The notes below the pieces were generated by a model. That model made no database searches, was not told the origin of the DNA, and saw only the letters and a list, made by a program, of their open reading frames with translations. This document shows, piece after piece, positions 1 through 6,973 of a DNA stretch of 18,604 nt. This stretch comes from Pseudomonadota bacterium (lineage in GTDB: Bacteria > Pseudomonadota > Alphaproteobacteria > Sphingomonadales > SMXR01), in assembly GCA_022571175.1 (NCBI GenBank), contig JACZYI010000015.1:1-18604 (forward strand), in the 5' to 3' direction. Position 1 is the stretch's first letter. The number at the start of each line of letters is the position of its first letter. Position numbers and translations under genes: made by a program.

Positions 1-743
1 TGGCTATGCTGGATGGCATTACCATGGGTGGCGGGGTTGGCCTCTCGGTTCATGGCTCGCACCGCATAGCCACCGACAAGACAATGTTTGCCATGCCCGA
101 AACGGGGCTCGGATTGTTCCCTGATGTGGGTGGGGGATATTTCCTGCCGCGCTTGCCAGGCAATGTGGGCATGTATCTGGCTCTGACTGGCGATCGTATT
201 AGAGCGGCAGAAACCTGTGCTCTGGGTATAACCCAGGCTTATGTGCCGAGCTCTGAAATTGGGAAATTTGTGGCTGCTTTAACCTCAGCCGGCGCGCTCG
301 ACCACGCCCTGGTCGATCAAATTATTGACCGCCTTTCCCGCGACCCGGGTCCATCGAAATTAAAGCCGTATCTTACTATGATAGATCGCGTATTCGGGCA
401 GGATTCGGTTGAGGACATTATCGCTGCCCTTGAGGCAGAGACAGACGAATGGGCGACAGAAAAAGCGACTTTGCTCAAAACCAAATCTCCAACTTCGATG
501 AAAGTTACATTTCGGCAGTTGCGGGAGGGAGCCTCCCTCAGCTTTGACGAAAACATGAAGCAGGAATTCCACCTGGCCTGCCAAACCCTTCAGGGACATG
601 ACTTTTATGAGGGAGTCAGAGCACTTTTGCTGGACAAGGATAATGATCCCAAATGGGATCCGGTAACGCTCGAAGATGTGGGAGAAGAGCTGGTGGACAG
701 ACATTTTCAACCCTTCCACAATATGGAACTCAAGTTTGATTAG
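1..743 (+). CDS. 3-hydroxyisobutyryl-CoA hydrolase (3' part)
   Basis: Hydrolyses 3-hydroxyisobutyryl-CoA to free 3-hydroxyisobutyrate in valine breakdown (EC 3.1.2.4), in the cytoplasm. The frame is open from base 3, so the N-terminal part (about 100 residues by comparison with the family) lies upstream of the window. What remains is a crotonase fold with the segments that separate HIBYL-CoA hydrolases from ordinary enoyl-CoA hydratases: DGITMGGGVGLSVHG (oxyanion-hole region), FAMPETGLGLFPDVGGGYFL, and YLALTG. The Glu of MPETG and the Asp of FPDVGG match the acidic catalytic pair of the human enzyme. The stop is 12 bases before the 3-hydroxyisobutyrate dehydrogenase gene, which uses its product, so the two are very likely one operon. 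A plain enoyl-CoA hydratase is unlikely given the FPDVGGGYFLPRL signature. Confidence 0.93.
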   Translation, partial: AMLDGITMGGGVGLSVHGSHRIATDKTMFAMPETGLGLFPDVGGGYFLPRLPGNVGMYLALTGDRIRAAETCALGITQAYVPSSEIGKFVAALTSAGALDHALVDQIIDRLSRDPGPSKLKPYLTMIDRVFGQDSVEDIIAALEAETDEWATEKATLLKTKSPTSMKVTFRQLREGASLSFDENMKQEFHLACQTLQGHDFYEGVRALLLDKDNDPKWDPVTLEDVGEELVDRHFQPFHNMELKFD

Positions 744-755
744 CGGAGAAATAGC

Positions 756-1646
756 ATGGCACGCTTAGCATTTATCGGACTGGGCAATATGGGCTTGCCC
801 ATGGTCAGGAATCTTTTGACGGCGGACCAGCTTGTCACAGCATATGACCTGTCCGCTGAACTGATGAAGAAAGCCGAACAGGCGGGAGCAGCCAGTGCGT
901 CCTCTCTGTCAGAGGCAGTGGCAAATGTTGATATGGTTATTTCCATGGTTCCGGCAGGGCCACATGTGAAGGCGGTCTACCAGGGGCCGGAGGGAATAAT
1001 TGCCAAGGCTGCTGCAAACACCTTGCTGATCGATTGTTCCACCATTGATGTGGCCACGGCACGCGAAGTCGCCGCTGAGGCGGCAGAGGCCGGTTTTGAA
1101 ATGGTTGATGCTCCGGTCTCGGGTGGTGTTGGCGGGGCGGAGGCGGGAACGCTTACTTTTATGGTGGGGGGCAGTAAAGCGGCTTTCGCCAAGGCAGAAC
1201 CAATTTTGCAAGCTATGGGCGCAAAAATAATCCACACCGGAGGCTCTGGAAACGGGCAGGCTGCAAAAATCTGCAATAATATGCTCTTGGCCATATCCAT
1301 GATTGGCACCGCCGAAGCGTTTGCCTTGGGCAGGAAGCTCGGCCTTGATGATCAGATCTTGTTCGATGTCTCCTCCACATCGTCAGGCCGTTGTTGGTCC
1401 CTTGATACTTATTGTCCAGTGCCGGGGCCGGTGCCATCCTCGCCTGCAAACCGGAATTATGAAGGCGGATTTGCGGCCGCTTTGATGCTCAAGGATTTGG
1501 GCCTTTCGCAAAGCGCTGCGGGAGATACAGGGGCGAAAACACCTTTGGGGGCCAAAGCGCAGGAACTCTATCAGGAATTTACCGACTCAGGTCATGGCGG
1601 ATTGGATTTTTCCGGCATTTTCAAGATGTTAGATGGAGACATCTGA
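756..1646 (+). CDS. mmsB: 3-hydroxyisobutyrate dehydrogenase
   Basis: Oxidises 3-hydroxyisobutyrate to methylmalonate semialdehyde with NAD+ (EC 1.1.1.31), the valine-catabolism step after the upstream hydrolase. The protein has 296 residues, normal for the family. The N-terminal Rossmann motif is GLGNMG at residues 8-13, the substrate-binding signature DAPVSGG lies at about 118-124, and the catalytic lysine in GNGQAAKICNN is K171. The ATG at 756 follows a GGAGA ribosome-binding site at 745-749. It belongs to the beta-hydroxyacid dehydrogenase superfamily, whose members (tartronate semialdehyde reductase, for example) look alike, but the hydrolase neighbour makes this assignment firm. A weak 6-bp inverted repeat (AGATGT at 1624-1629 / ACATCT at 1639-1644) overlaps the stop but has no proper T-tract. 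Confidence 0.95.
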   Translation: MARLAFIGLGNMGLPMVRNLLTADQLVTAYDLSAELMKKAEQAGAASASSLSEAVANVDMVISMVPAGPHVKAVYQGPEGIIAKAAANTLLIDCSTIDVATAREVAAEAAEAGFEMVDAPVSGGVGGAEAGTLTFMVGGSKAAFAKAEPILQAMGAKIIHTGGSGNGQAAKICNNMLLAISMIGTAEAFALGRKLGLDDQILFDVSSTSSGRCWSLDTYCPVPGPVPSSPANRNYEGGFAAALMLKDLGLSQSAAGDTGAKTPLGAKAQELYQEFTDSGHGGLDFSGIFKMLDGDI

Positions 1647-1670
1647 TACCGGTTTTGATCCCGTCGCCAG

Positions 1671-1676
1671 TATAAT
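1671..1676 (+). promoter_or_regulatory. Possible -10 element for the MarR/LdtR-type gene
   Basis: A perfect TATAAT lies in the 101-base gap between mmsB and the regulator gene, 71 bases before its start codon. No good -35 hexamer sits 16-18 bases upstream (ACCGGT is at the 17-base position), and there is no extended -10 TG. It is therefore only a weak promoter candidate. A separate promoter here would make sense because the two genes have unrelated functions. Confidence 0.25.
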
Positions 1677-1747
1677 CTTAAGAGATATTTAGGAGATTCG
1701 CGCTTACCTATGTTATCAAACTTCAGCCGAACGCAAAAGGAGGTCAC

Positions 1748-2257
1748 ATGAGTAACGAATATGTCGCCCCTGAAAATTTAGGCGAAGAAACGGAATCGGC
1801 TCATATCAAAGAGACTTTTCTAGATTGTCTGAGGCTGATAGAACGACTTCACAGACGTCTGCTGGATGTTCTGCGCACCCGCCTTGAAGATAAGGGATGC
1901 ACACGAATCAATGCGGTCCAGGCGCTGTTGCTCTATAATATTGGTGAAAATGAAATGACAGCGGGGGAACTCAGAACCCGCGGTTATTATCTGGGCTCCA
2001 ATGTTTCCTATAATCTCAAAAAACTGGTGGATGCGGGCTATATTTCACACCAGCAGGCAGATCATGACAAAAGGGCGGTTCGAATTGCCATTACCGATGA
2101 GGGTCGTGCCATCGCCAAGATCGTAAATGAACTCTATGACGAGCAATTAGCGGAAGTTCTGGAGGACCAAATCTTCAATTTGGATGAATTTCGCCATATG
2201 CGTAGGAATTTGAGGAATTTAGAGCGCTTTTGGAGTGACCAACTGCGCTTTTTTTAG
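1748..2257 (+). CDS. MarR-family winged-helix regulator, LdtR-like
   Basis: Predicted cytoplasmic DNA-binding regulator of 169 residues. Residues from about 20 to 50 form a charged helix suited to dimerisation. The winged helix follows at about 55-120, with a recognition helix around GYYLGSNVSYNLKKLVDAGY and a wing ending in DHDKRAVRIAITDEGR, the usual MarR ending. A C-terminal helical stretch follows. The overall pattern, including TRGYYLGSNVSYNLKKL, resembles the alphaproteobacterial LdtR group, which I know from Liberibacter and rhizobia. The effector is unknown. The ATG is preceded by a near-perfect AAAAGGAGGT at about 1736-1744. It sits just upstream of hemA in the same orientation but is separated from it by its own terminator, so control of hemA by this protein is an inference from position only. 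Confidence 0.85.
   Translation: MSNEYVAPENLGEETESAHIKETFLDCLRLIERLHRRLLDVLRTRLEDKGCTRINAVQALLLYNIGENEMTAGELRTRGYYLGSNVSYNLKKLVDAGYISHQQADHDKRAVRIAITDEGRAIAKIVNELYDEQLAEVLEDQIFNLDEFRHMRRNLRNLERFWSDQLRFF
2221..2255 (+). terminator. Intrinsic terminator overlapping the end of the LdtR-like gene
   Basis: AGAGCGC (2221-2227) pairs with GCGCTTT (2245-2251). Inside it, after a 2x2 internal loop, TTGG (2230-2233) pairs with CCAA (2239-2242) around an AGTGA loop. Seven T residues run from 2249 to 2255, directly into the TAG stop at 2255-2257. The hairpin therefore lies inside the coding sequence and encodes its last residues. This probably isolates the regulator transcript from hemA. Confidence 0.7.
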
Positions 2258-2292
2258 TGATATATATCTTAGTGATATTTATCAAAGACAGA

Positions 2293-2321
2293 TTGACCTT
2301 CGTTGAGGCGTTAATCATAAG
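2293..2321 (+). promoter_or_regulatory. Candidate sigma-70 promoter for hemA
   Basis: TTGACC (2293-2298, five of six matches to the -35 consensus) is followed after exactly 17 bases by CATAAG (2316-2321, four of six matches to the -10). It lies after the regulator's terminator and about 85 bases before the hemA start, as expected for an independent hemA promoter. I looked for an FNR/FnrL box (TTGAT-N4-ATCAA), common upstream of hemA in relatives, and found only an imperfect TTGA...ATCA with the wrong spacing. Confidence 0.45.
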
Positions 2322-2405
2322 AATTACACTGTGACAACATAAAGAGGCAGGGTCCGTAGAATCGAGGTCTGGATTTGCACGTTGGCCAGAGAGCCGGAGA
2401 AAAAA

Positions 2406-3620
2406 ATGGATTACGAAAAGCTGTTTCACGAAGCCACCAGCAAGGTCCGGGATGAAGGGCGTTATCGTGTCTTTGCAGAGATTTCCAGGCATCGTGGTCA
2501 GTTCCCGAAAGCAACGCTTTTCTCCGAGCAGGAAGAGCCGAAAGACATAGAAGTCTGGTGCTCTAATGATTATCTGGGCATGGGCCAGCATCCGAAAGTG
2601 ATCGAGTCCATGCATCGTGCTCTGGATGAATGTGGAGCCGGGTCGGGCGGCACAAGAAATATCGCCGGTACCAACCATTATCATGTGCTTCTGGAGAAAG
2701 AACTGGCGGATTTGCACAGGAAGGAAGCATCATTGCTTTTTACCTCTGGGTATGTTTCCAACCAGGCCACTCTTTCAACGCTGTCTCATATTTTGCCGAA
2801 TTGTATTATTTATTCAGACGAGTTGAATCACGCCTCCATGATCCACGGCATCAGGGATGGCAAGGGTGACAAGCGCATTTTCAGGCATAATGATCTGGAA
2901 CATCTGCGCATGCATCTTGCTCAGTCCGATCCTGGAGTTCCTAAAGTCATCGCCTTTGAATCCGTTTATTCCATGGATGGTGACATCGCACCCATCGCTG
3001 AGATATGTGATCTTGCCGATCAATATGGTGCCATCACTTATCTTGATGAAGTGCATGCGGTTGGACTTTATGGTCCCCGGGGAGGCGGTATTTCCGAGCG
3101 CGACGGGATTGCTGATCGCATTACCATCATCGAGGGGACTCTGGCCAAGGCCTATGGTGTTATGGGTGGCTACATTGCAGCTTCAAAAGCGCTGGTTGAT
3201 GCCATACGCAGTTATGCCCCGGGCTTCATTTTCACGACCTCCAGTTGCCCAATTTTAGCCGCGGGTGCGCTCGCCAGCATTCGCCATCTCAAAACCAGCG
3301 AGGTGGAGCGAAAAAAACATCAGGCTGCCGCAGCCAAGCTGAAAAAGCTTCTTAAGGAACGCGGTCTGCCAGTGATGCCGTCGGAAAGTCACATCGTTCC
3401 CATCCTGGTGGGAGACCCGGTTCTGTGCAAACAAGTGACGGACACTCTTCTGGCTGACCATAATATTTATGTTCAGCCCATAAACTATCCTACCGTGCCA
3501 AAGGGAACCGAACGGCTGCGTTTGACGCCCGGCCCCATGCATACAGATAAAATGATGACCGAACTGGTGGACGCTCTTGAAAAGATCTGGTGCCAGTTAA
3601 AAGTCCGGCGTGCTGCCTGA
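2406..3620 (+). CDS. hemA: 5-aminolevulinate synthase
   Basis: Condenses glycine and succinyl-CoA to 5-aminolevulinate (EC 2.3.1.37), the first step of tetrapyrrole synthesis by the C4 (Shemin) route typical of alphaproteobacteria. It is a PLP enzyme of the alpha-oxoamine synthase family. From the ATG at 2406 it has 404 residues, starting MDYEKLFHEATSKVRDEGRYRVF, which matches the family N-terminus. An in-frame ATG at 2382 would add eight residues and lacks as good an RBS; GGAGA at 2396-2400 serves 2406. Visible motifs are WCSNDYLGMG (about 51-60), AGSGGTRNIAGT (78-89), DEVHAVGLYG (214-223) and the PLP lysine in GTLAKAYG at K248, the same number as in Rhodobacter. The dehydratase partner genes of haem synthesis are not nearby. 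Confidence 0.97.
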   Translation: MDYEKLFHEATSKVRDEGRYRVFAEISRHRGQFPKATLFSEQEEPKDIEVWCSNDYLGMGQHPKVIESMHRALDECGAGSGGTRNIAGTNHYHVLLEKELADLHRKEASLLFTSGYVSNQATLSTLSHILPNCIIYSDELNHASMIHGIRDGKGDKRIFRHNDLEHLRMHLAQSDPGVPKVIAFESVYSMDGDIAPIAEICDLADQYGAITYLDEVHAVGLYGPRGGGISERDGIADRITIIEGTLAKAYGVMGGYIAASKALVDAIRSYAPGFIFTTSSCPILAAGALASIRHLKTSEVERKKHQAAAAKLKKLLKERGLPVMPSESHIVPILVGDPVLCKQVTDTLLADHNIYVQPINYPTVPKGTERLRLTPGPMHTDKMMTELVDALEKIWCQLKVRRAA

Positions 3621-3632
3621 CAGGAGGCGGCG

Positions 3633-3836
3633 GTGTCTAACTTTCAAGAGGGCAGTTATTATATCGAATTCATTTCAATGGGAAAAAGCGTCAAGGTTTC
3701 GGCCCTTGATCCTGTCAGCAAACACGAAGTTTCGATCGTAGGCTCCACACACACAACCAAGAACGAACTGATCCGGGTTGTGGTTCAGAAGCTTGAATAT
3801 ATGTTGGATAAAAAGAACCTTCGTCGCCGCCGCTAA
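3633..3836 (+). CDS. Small conserved-looking protein, possibly DUF6898 family
   Basis: A 67-residue protein of unknown function. It starts with GTG at 3633, and AGGAGG at 3622-3627 gives an ideal five-base spacing, so the start is well supported. It lies only 12 bases after hemA and is surely co-transcribed with it. The sequence has no signal peptide or membrane segment. It reads as a small beta-alpha domain: a strand-rich first half (YYIEFISMGKSVKVSALDP, then HEVSIVG) and a helix near the end (NELIRVVVQKLEYMLDKK), finishing with a very basic RRRR. I recall similar short alphaproteobacterial proteins with a VKVSA-D...EVSIVG core and a KLEYML-type helix under DUF6898, but cannot confirm this. 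The basic tail could suggest RNA or membrane contact; that is speculation. Confidence 0.75.
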   Translation: MSNFQEGSYYIEFISMGKSVKVSALDPVSKHEVSIVGSTHTTKNELIRVVVQKLEYMLDKKNLRRRR

Positions 3837-3841
3837 AGACA

Positions 3842-3867
3842 AAATTCGGCTCACAGCAAGCGAATTT
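3842..3867. terminator. Possible terminator between convergent genes
   Basis: AAATTCG (3842-3848) and CGAATTT (3861-3867) form a perfect 7-bp inverted repeat around a 12-base loop, in the gap where the small hemA-linked gene and mucR converge. Read on the minus strand, the stem runs on into TTTTGTCTTT, so it could end the mucR transcript. On the plus strand no T-tract follows. The stem is AT-rich, so the call is weak. Confidence 0.35.
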
Positions 3868-3911
3868 CCACATCTCTCCCGGCGTGCAAATCCTCATAGG
3901 GAAGAGGGATT

Positions 3912-4340
3912 TTATTTGCCCGTTTTTTTGCCTCGGCCAAGCCCGCTTTTTTTGGCCAGCCGGGAACGCTTTTTGGCATAGGACGGTGCAACCATGGGAT
4001 AATCTGCCGGCAATCCCCATTTTCGTCGATATTGGTCGGGGCTCAAATTATACTTTGTACGCAGGTGACGTTTCAGCATTTTCAGCTTTTTTCCATCTTC
4101 CAAGCAAATGATAAAAGCGTCTTCGACCGACTTGCTGATCGGAACCGCCGGGCTTTGTTTGGTGGTCGCGCCATGGTCCGGGCTATGGGCTAATTTGCTG
4201 AGGGTGTCATAAACCTTTCCAATCAGATCGGGCAGGTCATCAGAAGAGAGCGCATTGTATCCGGCATAAGCCGCCACAATCTCTGTGGTCAGTTCCAGAA
4301 GAAAATCACGGTTGACCTGGCTGTTTTTAGACTCATTCAT
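3912..4340 (-). CDS. mucR: MucR/Ros-family transcriptional regulator
   Basis: A 142-residue global regulator/H-NS-like silencer typical of alphaproteobacteria, acting at AT-rich promoters, often of envelope, motility and cell-cycle genes. I start it at the ATG at 4340-4338 (MNESKNSQVNRDFLLELTTE), which matches the family N-terminus; an upstream ATG would add 25 unlike residues. Residues 10-50 form the helical oligomerisation region. The DNA-binding part is ICLEDGKKLKMLKRHLRT followed by PADYPMVAPSYA and a basic tail. In Ros numbering, which coincides here, C79 and H92 are present, position 82 is Asp, as in many MucR proteins, and positions 96-97 are Lys-Tyr instead of a His, so the zinc site is incomplete. 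It is transcribed away from rpiB and may bind its own AT-rich upstream region. Confidence 0.93.
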   Translation of the reverse strand: MNESKNSQVNRDFLLELTTEIVAAYAGYNALSSDDLPDLIGKVYDTLSKLAHSPDHGATTKQSPAVPISKSVEDAFIICLEDGKKLKMLKRHLRTKYNLSPDQYRRKWGLPADYPMVAPSYAKKRSRLAKKSGLGRGKKTGK

Positions 4341-4665
4341 GGCGAATAATCCGTATTCAAGGATGTACACTGTCAGCTTGCTATTCGAATACTGTAAATA
4401 TACCCAGAAAACCACAAAAAATATGTAAAAACCCGGTGATTACTATAAAAATGCCGCGCTCTGTTTTGGTTAAGTAGCCTTAGCGCATGAAACCTTGATC
4501 TGTTCCATTATTTCTGATGTGAGCGGGTAAAATATTCTTTTTCCTGCCAGTTGTAGTGTATGGTTGGTTGCGATCAGCAATATGTGGTATGAAAAACTGG
4601 TGCCTTGATTTTTGGGCGCCGATTATTTTTGGGTTAGGGATTTGGGTAAGGGAACAGCTCTGGGA
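4341..4665. other. AT-rich divergent intergenic region, mucR / rpiB
   Basis: About 325 bases without a supportable gene. The half nearest mucR is AT-rich with A-tracts (around 4405-4455) and contains the perfect 10-bp palindrome TATTCGAATA (4382-4391) plus a GTATTC half-site copy at 4353-4358. MucR proteins bind AT-rich DNA and often control their own gene, so this is the natural place for autoregulation; that is inference. The half nearest rpiB holds the weak extended -10 candidate listed separately. Short reading frames here look like chance openings without ribosome-binding sites. Confidence 0.5.
4564..4593 (+). promoter_or_regulatory. Weak promoter candidate for the rpiB run
   Basis: TATGAA (4588-4593) has an extended -10 TG one base upstream (4585-4586). 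TTGGTT (4564-4569) is 18 bases away as a poor -35. It lies about 73 bases before the rpiB start, where a promoter for the long downstream gene run is expected. No better candidate was seen. Confidence 0.25.
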
Positions 4666-5097
4666 ATGGTCAATAATATCATAGCTTTGGCGGCAGATCA
4701 TGCCGGATTTGCATTGAAGGAACTGCTAAAAGAAAGACTTCAGGGCAAGGGTTTGGAAGTTCTGGACCTTGGCACGGACAGTGAAGAGTCTGTGGATTAC
4801 CCCGATTTTGGTCATGCCATGGGGCGCGCCATTGAAGAAGGTCGTGCCGGGAGGGGTGTGATTGTTTGCGGGTCCGGCATTGGCATTTCGATTGCCGCTA
4901 ACCGCAATTCCGCTGTCCGGGCGGCGCTTTGCTCTCATGCTCTTGCCGCCCGGTTGGCTCGCAAGCATAATGATGCCAATGTGTTGGCTTTGGGCGCGCG
5001 CATGATTGGGGTCGAGGTGGCCCTGGATTGCCTGGATGTGTTTTTGGAAACCGATTTTGAAGGAGGCCGCCACCAGCGTCGGGCGGACAAACTTTAA
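4666..5097 (+). CDS. rpiB: Ribose-5-phosphate isomerase B
   Basis: Interconverts ribose 5-phosphate and ribulose 5-phosphate (EC 5.3.1.6), supplying pentose phosphates; ribulose 5-phosphate is also a direct precursor of riboflavin made by the rib genes downstream. I start it at the ATG at 4666 (MVNNIIALAADHAG), which matches the family. An in-frame ATG at 4612 would add 18 unrelated residues. AAGGGA at 4648-4653 is a somewhat distant RBS. The protein has 143 residues. The LacA/RpiB-fold motifs are ADHAG at 10-14, the catalytic cysteine in VCGSGIGISIAANR at C68, and KHNDANVLALGAR with H101. Its TAA stop shares bases with the glyA ATG (TAATG, 5095-5099), so the two are translationally coupled. 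Confidence 0.96.
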   Translation: MVNNIIALAADHAGFALKELLKERLQGKGLEVLDLGTDSEESVDYPDFGHAMGRAIEEGRAGRGVIVCGSGIGISIAANRNSAVRAALCSHALAARLARKHNDANVLALGARMIGVEVALDCLDVFLETDFEGGRHQRRADKL

Positions 5098-6431
5098 TGA
5101 CCAGCTCAGAGAATAATACCATCCAGACATCTGGGTACAGCAGTGAGCCGGACATGTTCTTTACTAGCCCTCTCAGCGAGACTGATCCGGAAATCCATGC
5201 GGCCATCAAGGGCGAGATTGCGCGCCAGAAAAACCAGATTGAACTGATTGCTTCAGAAAATATTGTCTCGAAGGCGGTTCTTGAAGCCATGTCTTCGGTG
5301 ATGACCAACAAATATGCTGAGGGCTATCCTGGTCGTCGTTATTATCAGGGCTGTGAGCAGGTAGACCATGCTGAAACATTGGCCATTGATCGCGCCAAAC
5401 GGCTTTTTGATTGCGCATTTGTGAATGTTCAACCCCATTCAGGTGCCCAGGCCAACGGGGCTGTGATGATGGCATTGCTTCAACCGGGCGATACCATTCT
5501 AGGCATGTCTCTGGCCGCTGGTGGTCATCTCACCCATGGTGCGCCCCCGGCCCAGTCGGGAAAATGGTTTAATGCCGTGCAATATGGCGTCAGCAGAAAA
5601 GATCATCAGATCGATTTTGATGAGGTTGAAACTCTGGCCAAGGAAAATAATCCCAAGCTGATTATTGCCGGTGGGTCTGCTTACCCCAGGGAAATTGACT
5701 TTGCGCGCTTCAGGGAAATAGCGGATTCTGTTGGTGCGCTTCTGATGGTGGATATGGCACATTTCGCCGGCCTGGTTGCCGGTGGCGTTCATCCATCGCC
5801 ATTACCTCATGCTCATGTGGTGACCACTACAACCCATAAAACTCTGCGCGGTCCTCGCGGAGGTATGATTTTAAGCACTGACCCGGAGTTGGGTAAAAAA
5901 ATCAATTCGGCAGTGTTCCCGGGTTTGCAGGGTGGCCCGCTGATGCATATGATCGCGGCCAAGGCGGTGGCTTTTGGTGAGGCTTTGCGCCCTGAGTTTA
6001 AATCCTATTCCCACGCCGTTGTTGAAAACTCAAAAGCCATGGCCAACCGTATGTTAGCCAACGGTTTTGATGTGGTCTCCGGTGGTACGGACACCCATCT
6101 CTCCCTGATTGATTTGCGGCCCAAGAGCCTGACTGGCAAGGCAGCCGATGAGACTCTTGAGCGGGCCCATATCACCTGCAACAAAAATGGCGTGCCGTTT
6201 GATCCTGAAAAACCCTTTATTACGTCTGGCATTCGCATTGGCTCACCCGCAGGAACAACCAGGGGATTTGGCATCAAGGAGTTCCAGGATATTGCGGACT
6301 GGATGACCGAGGTTTTGGAAGGTCTGGCTGGCCATGAGGATGATAATTCAGAAGCGGAAAACAAAGTCCGGGAAAAAGTGCTGGGGCTTTGCAAAGATTT
6401 TCCCATTTATCCGGAACTTGGTGAACAATAG
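5097..6431 (+). CDS. glyA: Serine hydroxymethyltransferase
   Basis: Converts serine and tetrahydrofolate to glycine and 5,10-methylene-THF (EC 2.1.2.1), the main one-carbon source; cytoplasmic PLP enzyme. The protein has 444 residues from the ATG at 5097. Clear motifs are ELIASENIVSKAVLEA (about 49-64), NKYAEGYPGRRYYQGCE (71-87), VDMAHFAGLVAGG (218-230) and the PLP lysine K248 in TTTTHKTLRGPRGG. The first 19 residues before MFFTSPLSETDPEIHAAI are poorly conserved in kind, and an internal ATG at 5154 is possible. I keep 5097 because it overlaps the rpiB stop in a coupling arrangement. Glycine is also the HemA substrate, although hemA is in a different transcription unit. Confidence 0.97.
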   Translation: MTSSENNTIQTSGYSSEPDMFFTSPLSETDPEIHAAIKGEIARQKNQIELIASENIVSKAVLEAMSSVMTNKYAEGYPGRRYYQGCEQVDHAETLAIDRAKRLFDCAFVNVQPHSGAQANGAVMMALLQPGDTILGMSLAAGGHLTHGAPPAQSGKWFNAVQYGVSRKDHQIDFDEVETLAKENNPKLIIAGGSAYPREIDFARFREIADSVGALLMVDMAHFAGLVAGGVHPSPLPHAHVVTTTTHKTLRGPRGGMILSTDPELGKKINSAVFPGLQGGPLMHMIAAKAVAFGEALRPEFKSYSHAVVENSKAMANRMLANGFDVVSGGTDTHLSLIDLRPKSLTGKAADETLERAHITCNKNGVPFDPEKPFITSGIRIGSPAGTTRGFGIKEFQDIADWMTEVLEGLAGHEDDNSEAENKVREKVLGLCKDFPIYPELGEQ

Positions 6432-6472
6432 TGGATAATAAAATATAACTTGGTAAGGGAAGGGGGAGAGCC

Positions 6473-6973
6473 ATGCGCTGTCCATTTTGTGGAAACGAAG
6501 AAACACAGGTCAAAGACTCGAGACCCACTGAAGACAAGTCCGCGATTCGTCGACGTCGCTTGTGCACTGGCTGTGGTGCGCGTTTTACCACCTTTGAGCG
6601 GGTTCAGCTTCGGGCGCTGACCATCAAGAAACGAAATGGTCGCCGCGTGCCATTTGATCGTGACAAGCTGGAGCGTTCCATTTTAATTGCCCTCAGAAAA
6701 CGCCCGGTTGCACCCGAGCGCATTGATCGTCTGGTCAATGGAATGGTTCGTCAGCTTGAGAGCATGGGAGACAGTGAGATTGAGGCGGAAACCGTGGGCA
6801 AGCTGGTTATGGAAGGACTGGAGAGCATTGATCAGGTCGCCTATGTGCGATTTGCCTCGGTCTATAAGAATTTCCGTGAAGCCAAGGATTTCGAGGAGTT
6901 CCTGGACAGCATGTCTGGTGACATCGAAAACGAGACCAAAGACAAAGCCGATGACGAGGCCAAAGACGACTAA
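6473..6973 (+). CDS. nrdR: Transcriptional repressor NrdR
   Basis: Nucleotide-sensing repressor of ribonucleotide reductase genes; it reads the ATP/dATP state and binds NrdR boxes at nrd promoters. The 166-residue protein has an N-terminal zinc ribbon with four cysteines (C3, C6, C31, C34 in CPFC...CTGC), the arginine-rich DNA-binding stretch AIRRRRLC, the RFTTFERV signature, and an ATP-cone from about residue 47 (LTIKKRNGRRVPFDRDKL) to about 139 (VAYVRFASVYKNF). A strongly acidic tail follows. A purine-rich GGGGGAGA RBS lies just upstream. The gene sits between glyA and ribD, a common order in alphaproteobacteria, and its last 23 bases overlap the likely ribD start. Confidence 0.97.
   Translation: MRCPFCGNEETQVKDSRPTEDKSAIRRRRLCTGCGARFTTFERVQLRALTIKKRNGRRVPFDRDKLERSILIALRKRPVAPERIDRLVNGMVRQLESMGDSEIEAETVGKLVMEGLESIDQVAYVRFASVYKNFREAKDFEEFLDSMSGDIENETKDKADDEAKDD

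Noticed and set aside
1624..1644. Inverted repeat at the mmsB stop as a terminator
   Set aside because: Only six AT-rich pairs with a nine-base loop and no adjoining T-run.
2301..2320. FNR/FnrL-like box upstream of hemA
   Set aside because: The TTGA and ATCA halves have the wrong spacing and incomplete arms.
2382..2405. Upstream ATG that would lengthen HemA by eight residues
   Set aside because: GGAGA at 2396-2400 is properly spaced for ATG 2406, and MDYEKLF matches the ALA synthase N-terminus.
4341..4415. Longer mucR start giving 25 extra residues
   Set aside because: The extra residues are unlike the family, and the AT-rich stretch looks regulatory.
4612..4665. Longer rpiB start at 4612
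   Set aside because: The added residues do not fit RpiB; the family begins at the strand before ADHAG, just after ATG 4666.
6687..6950. RibD reading frame extending far into nrdR
   Set aside because: This part is the out-of-frame shadow of nrdR; the conserved RibD N-terminus starts near ATG 6951.
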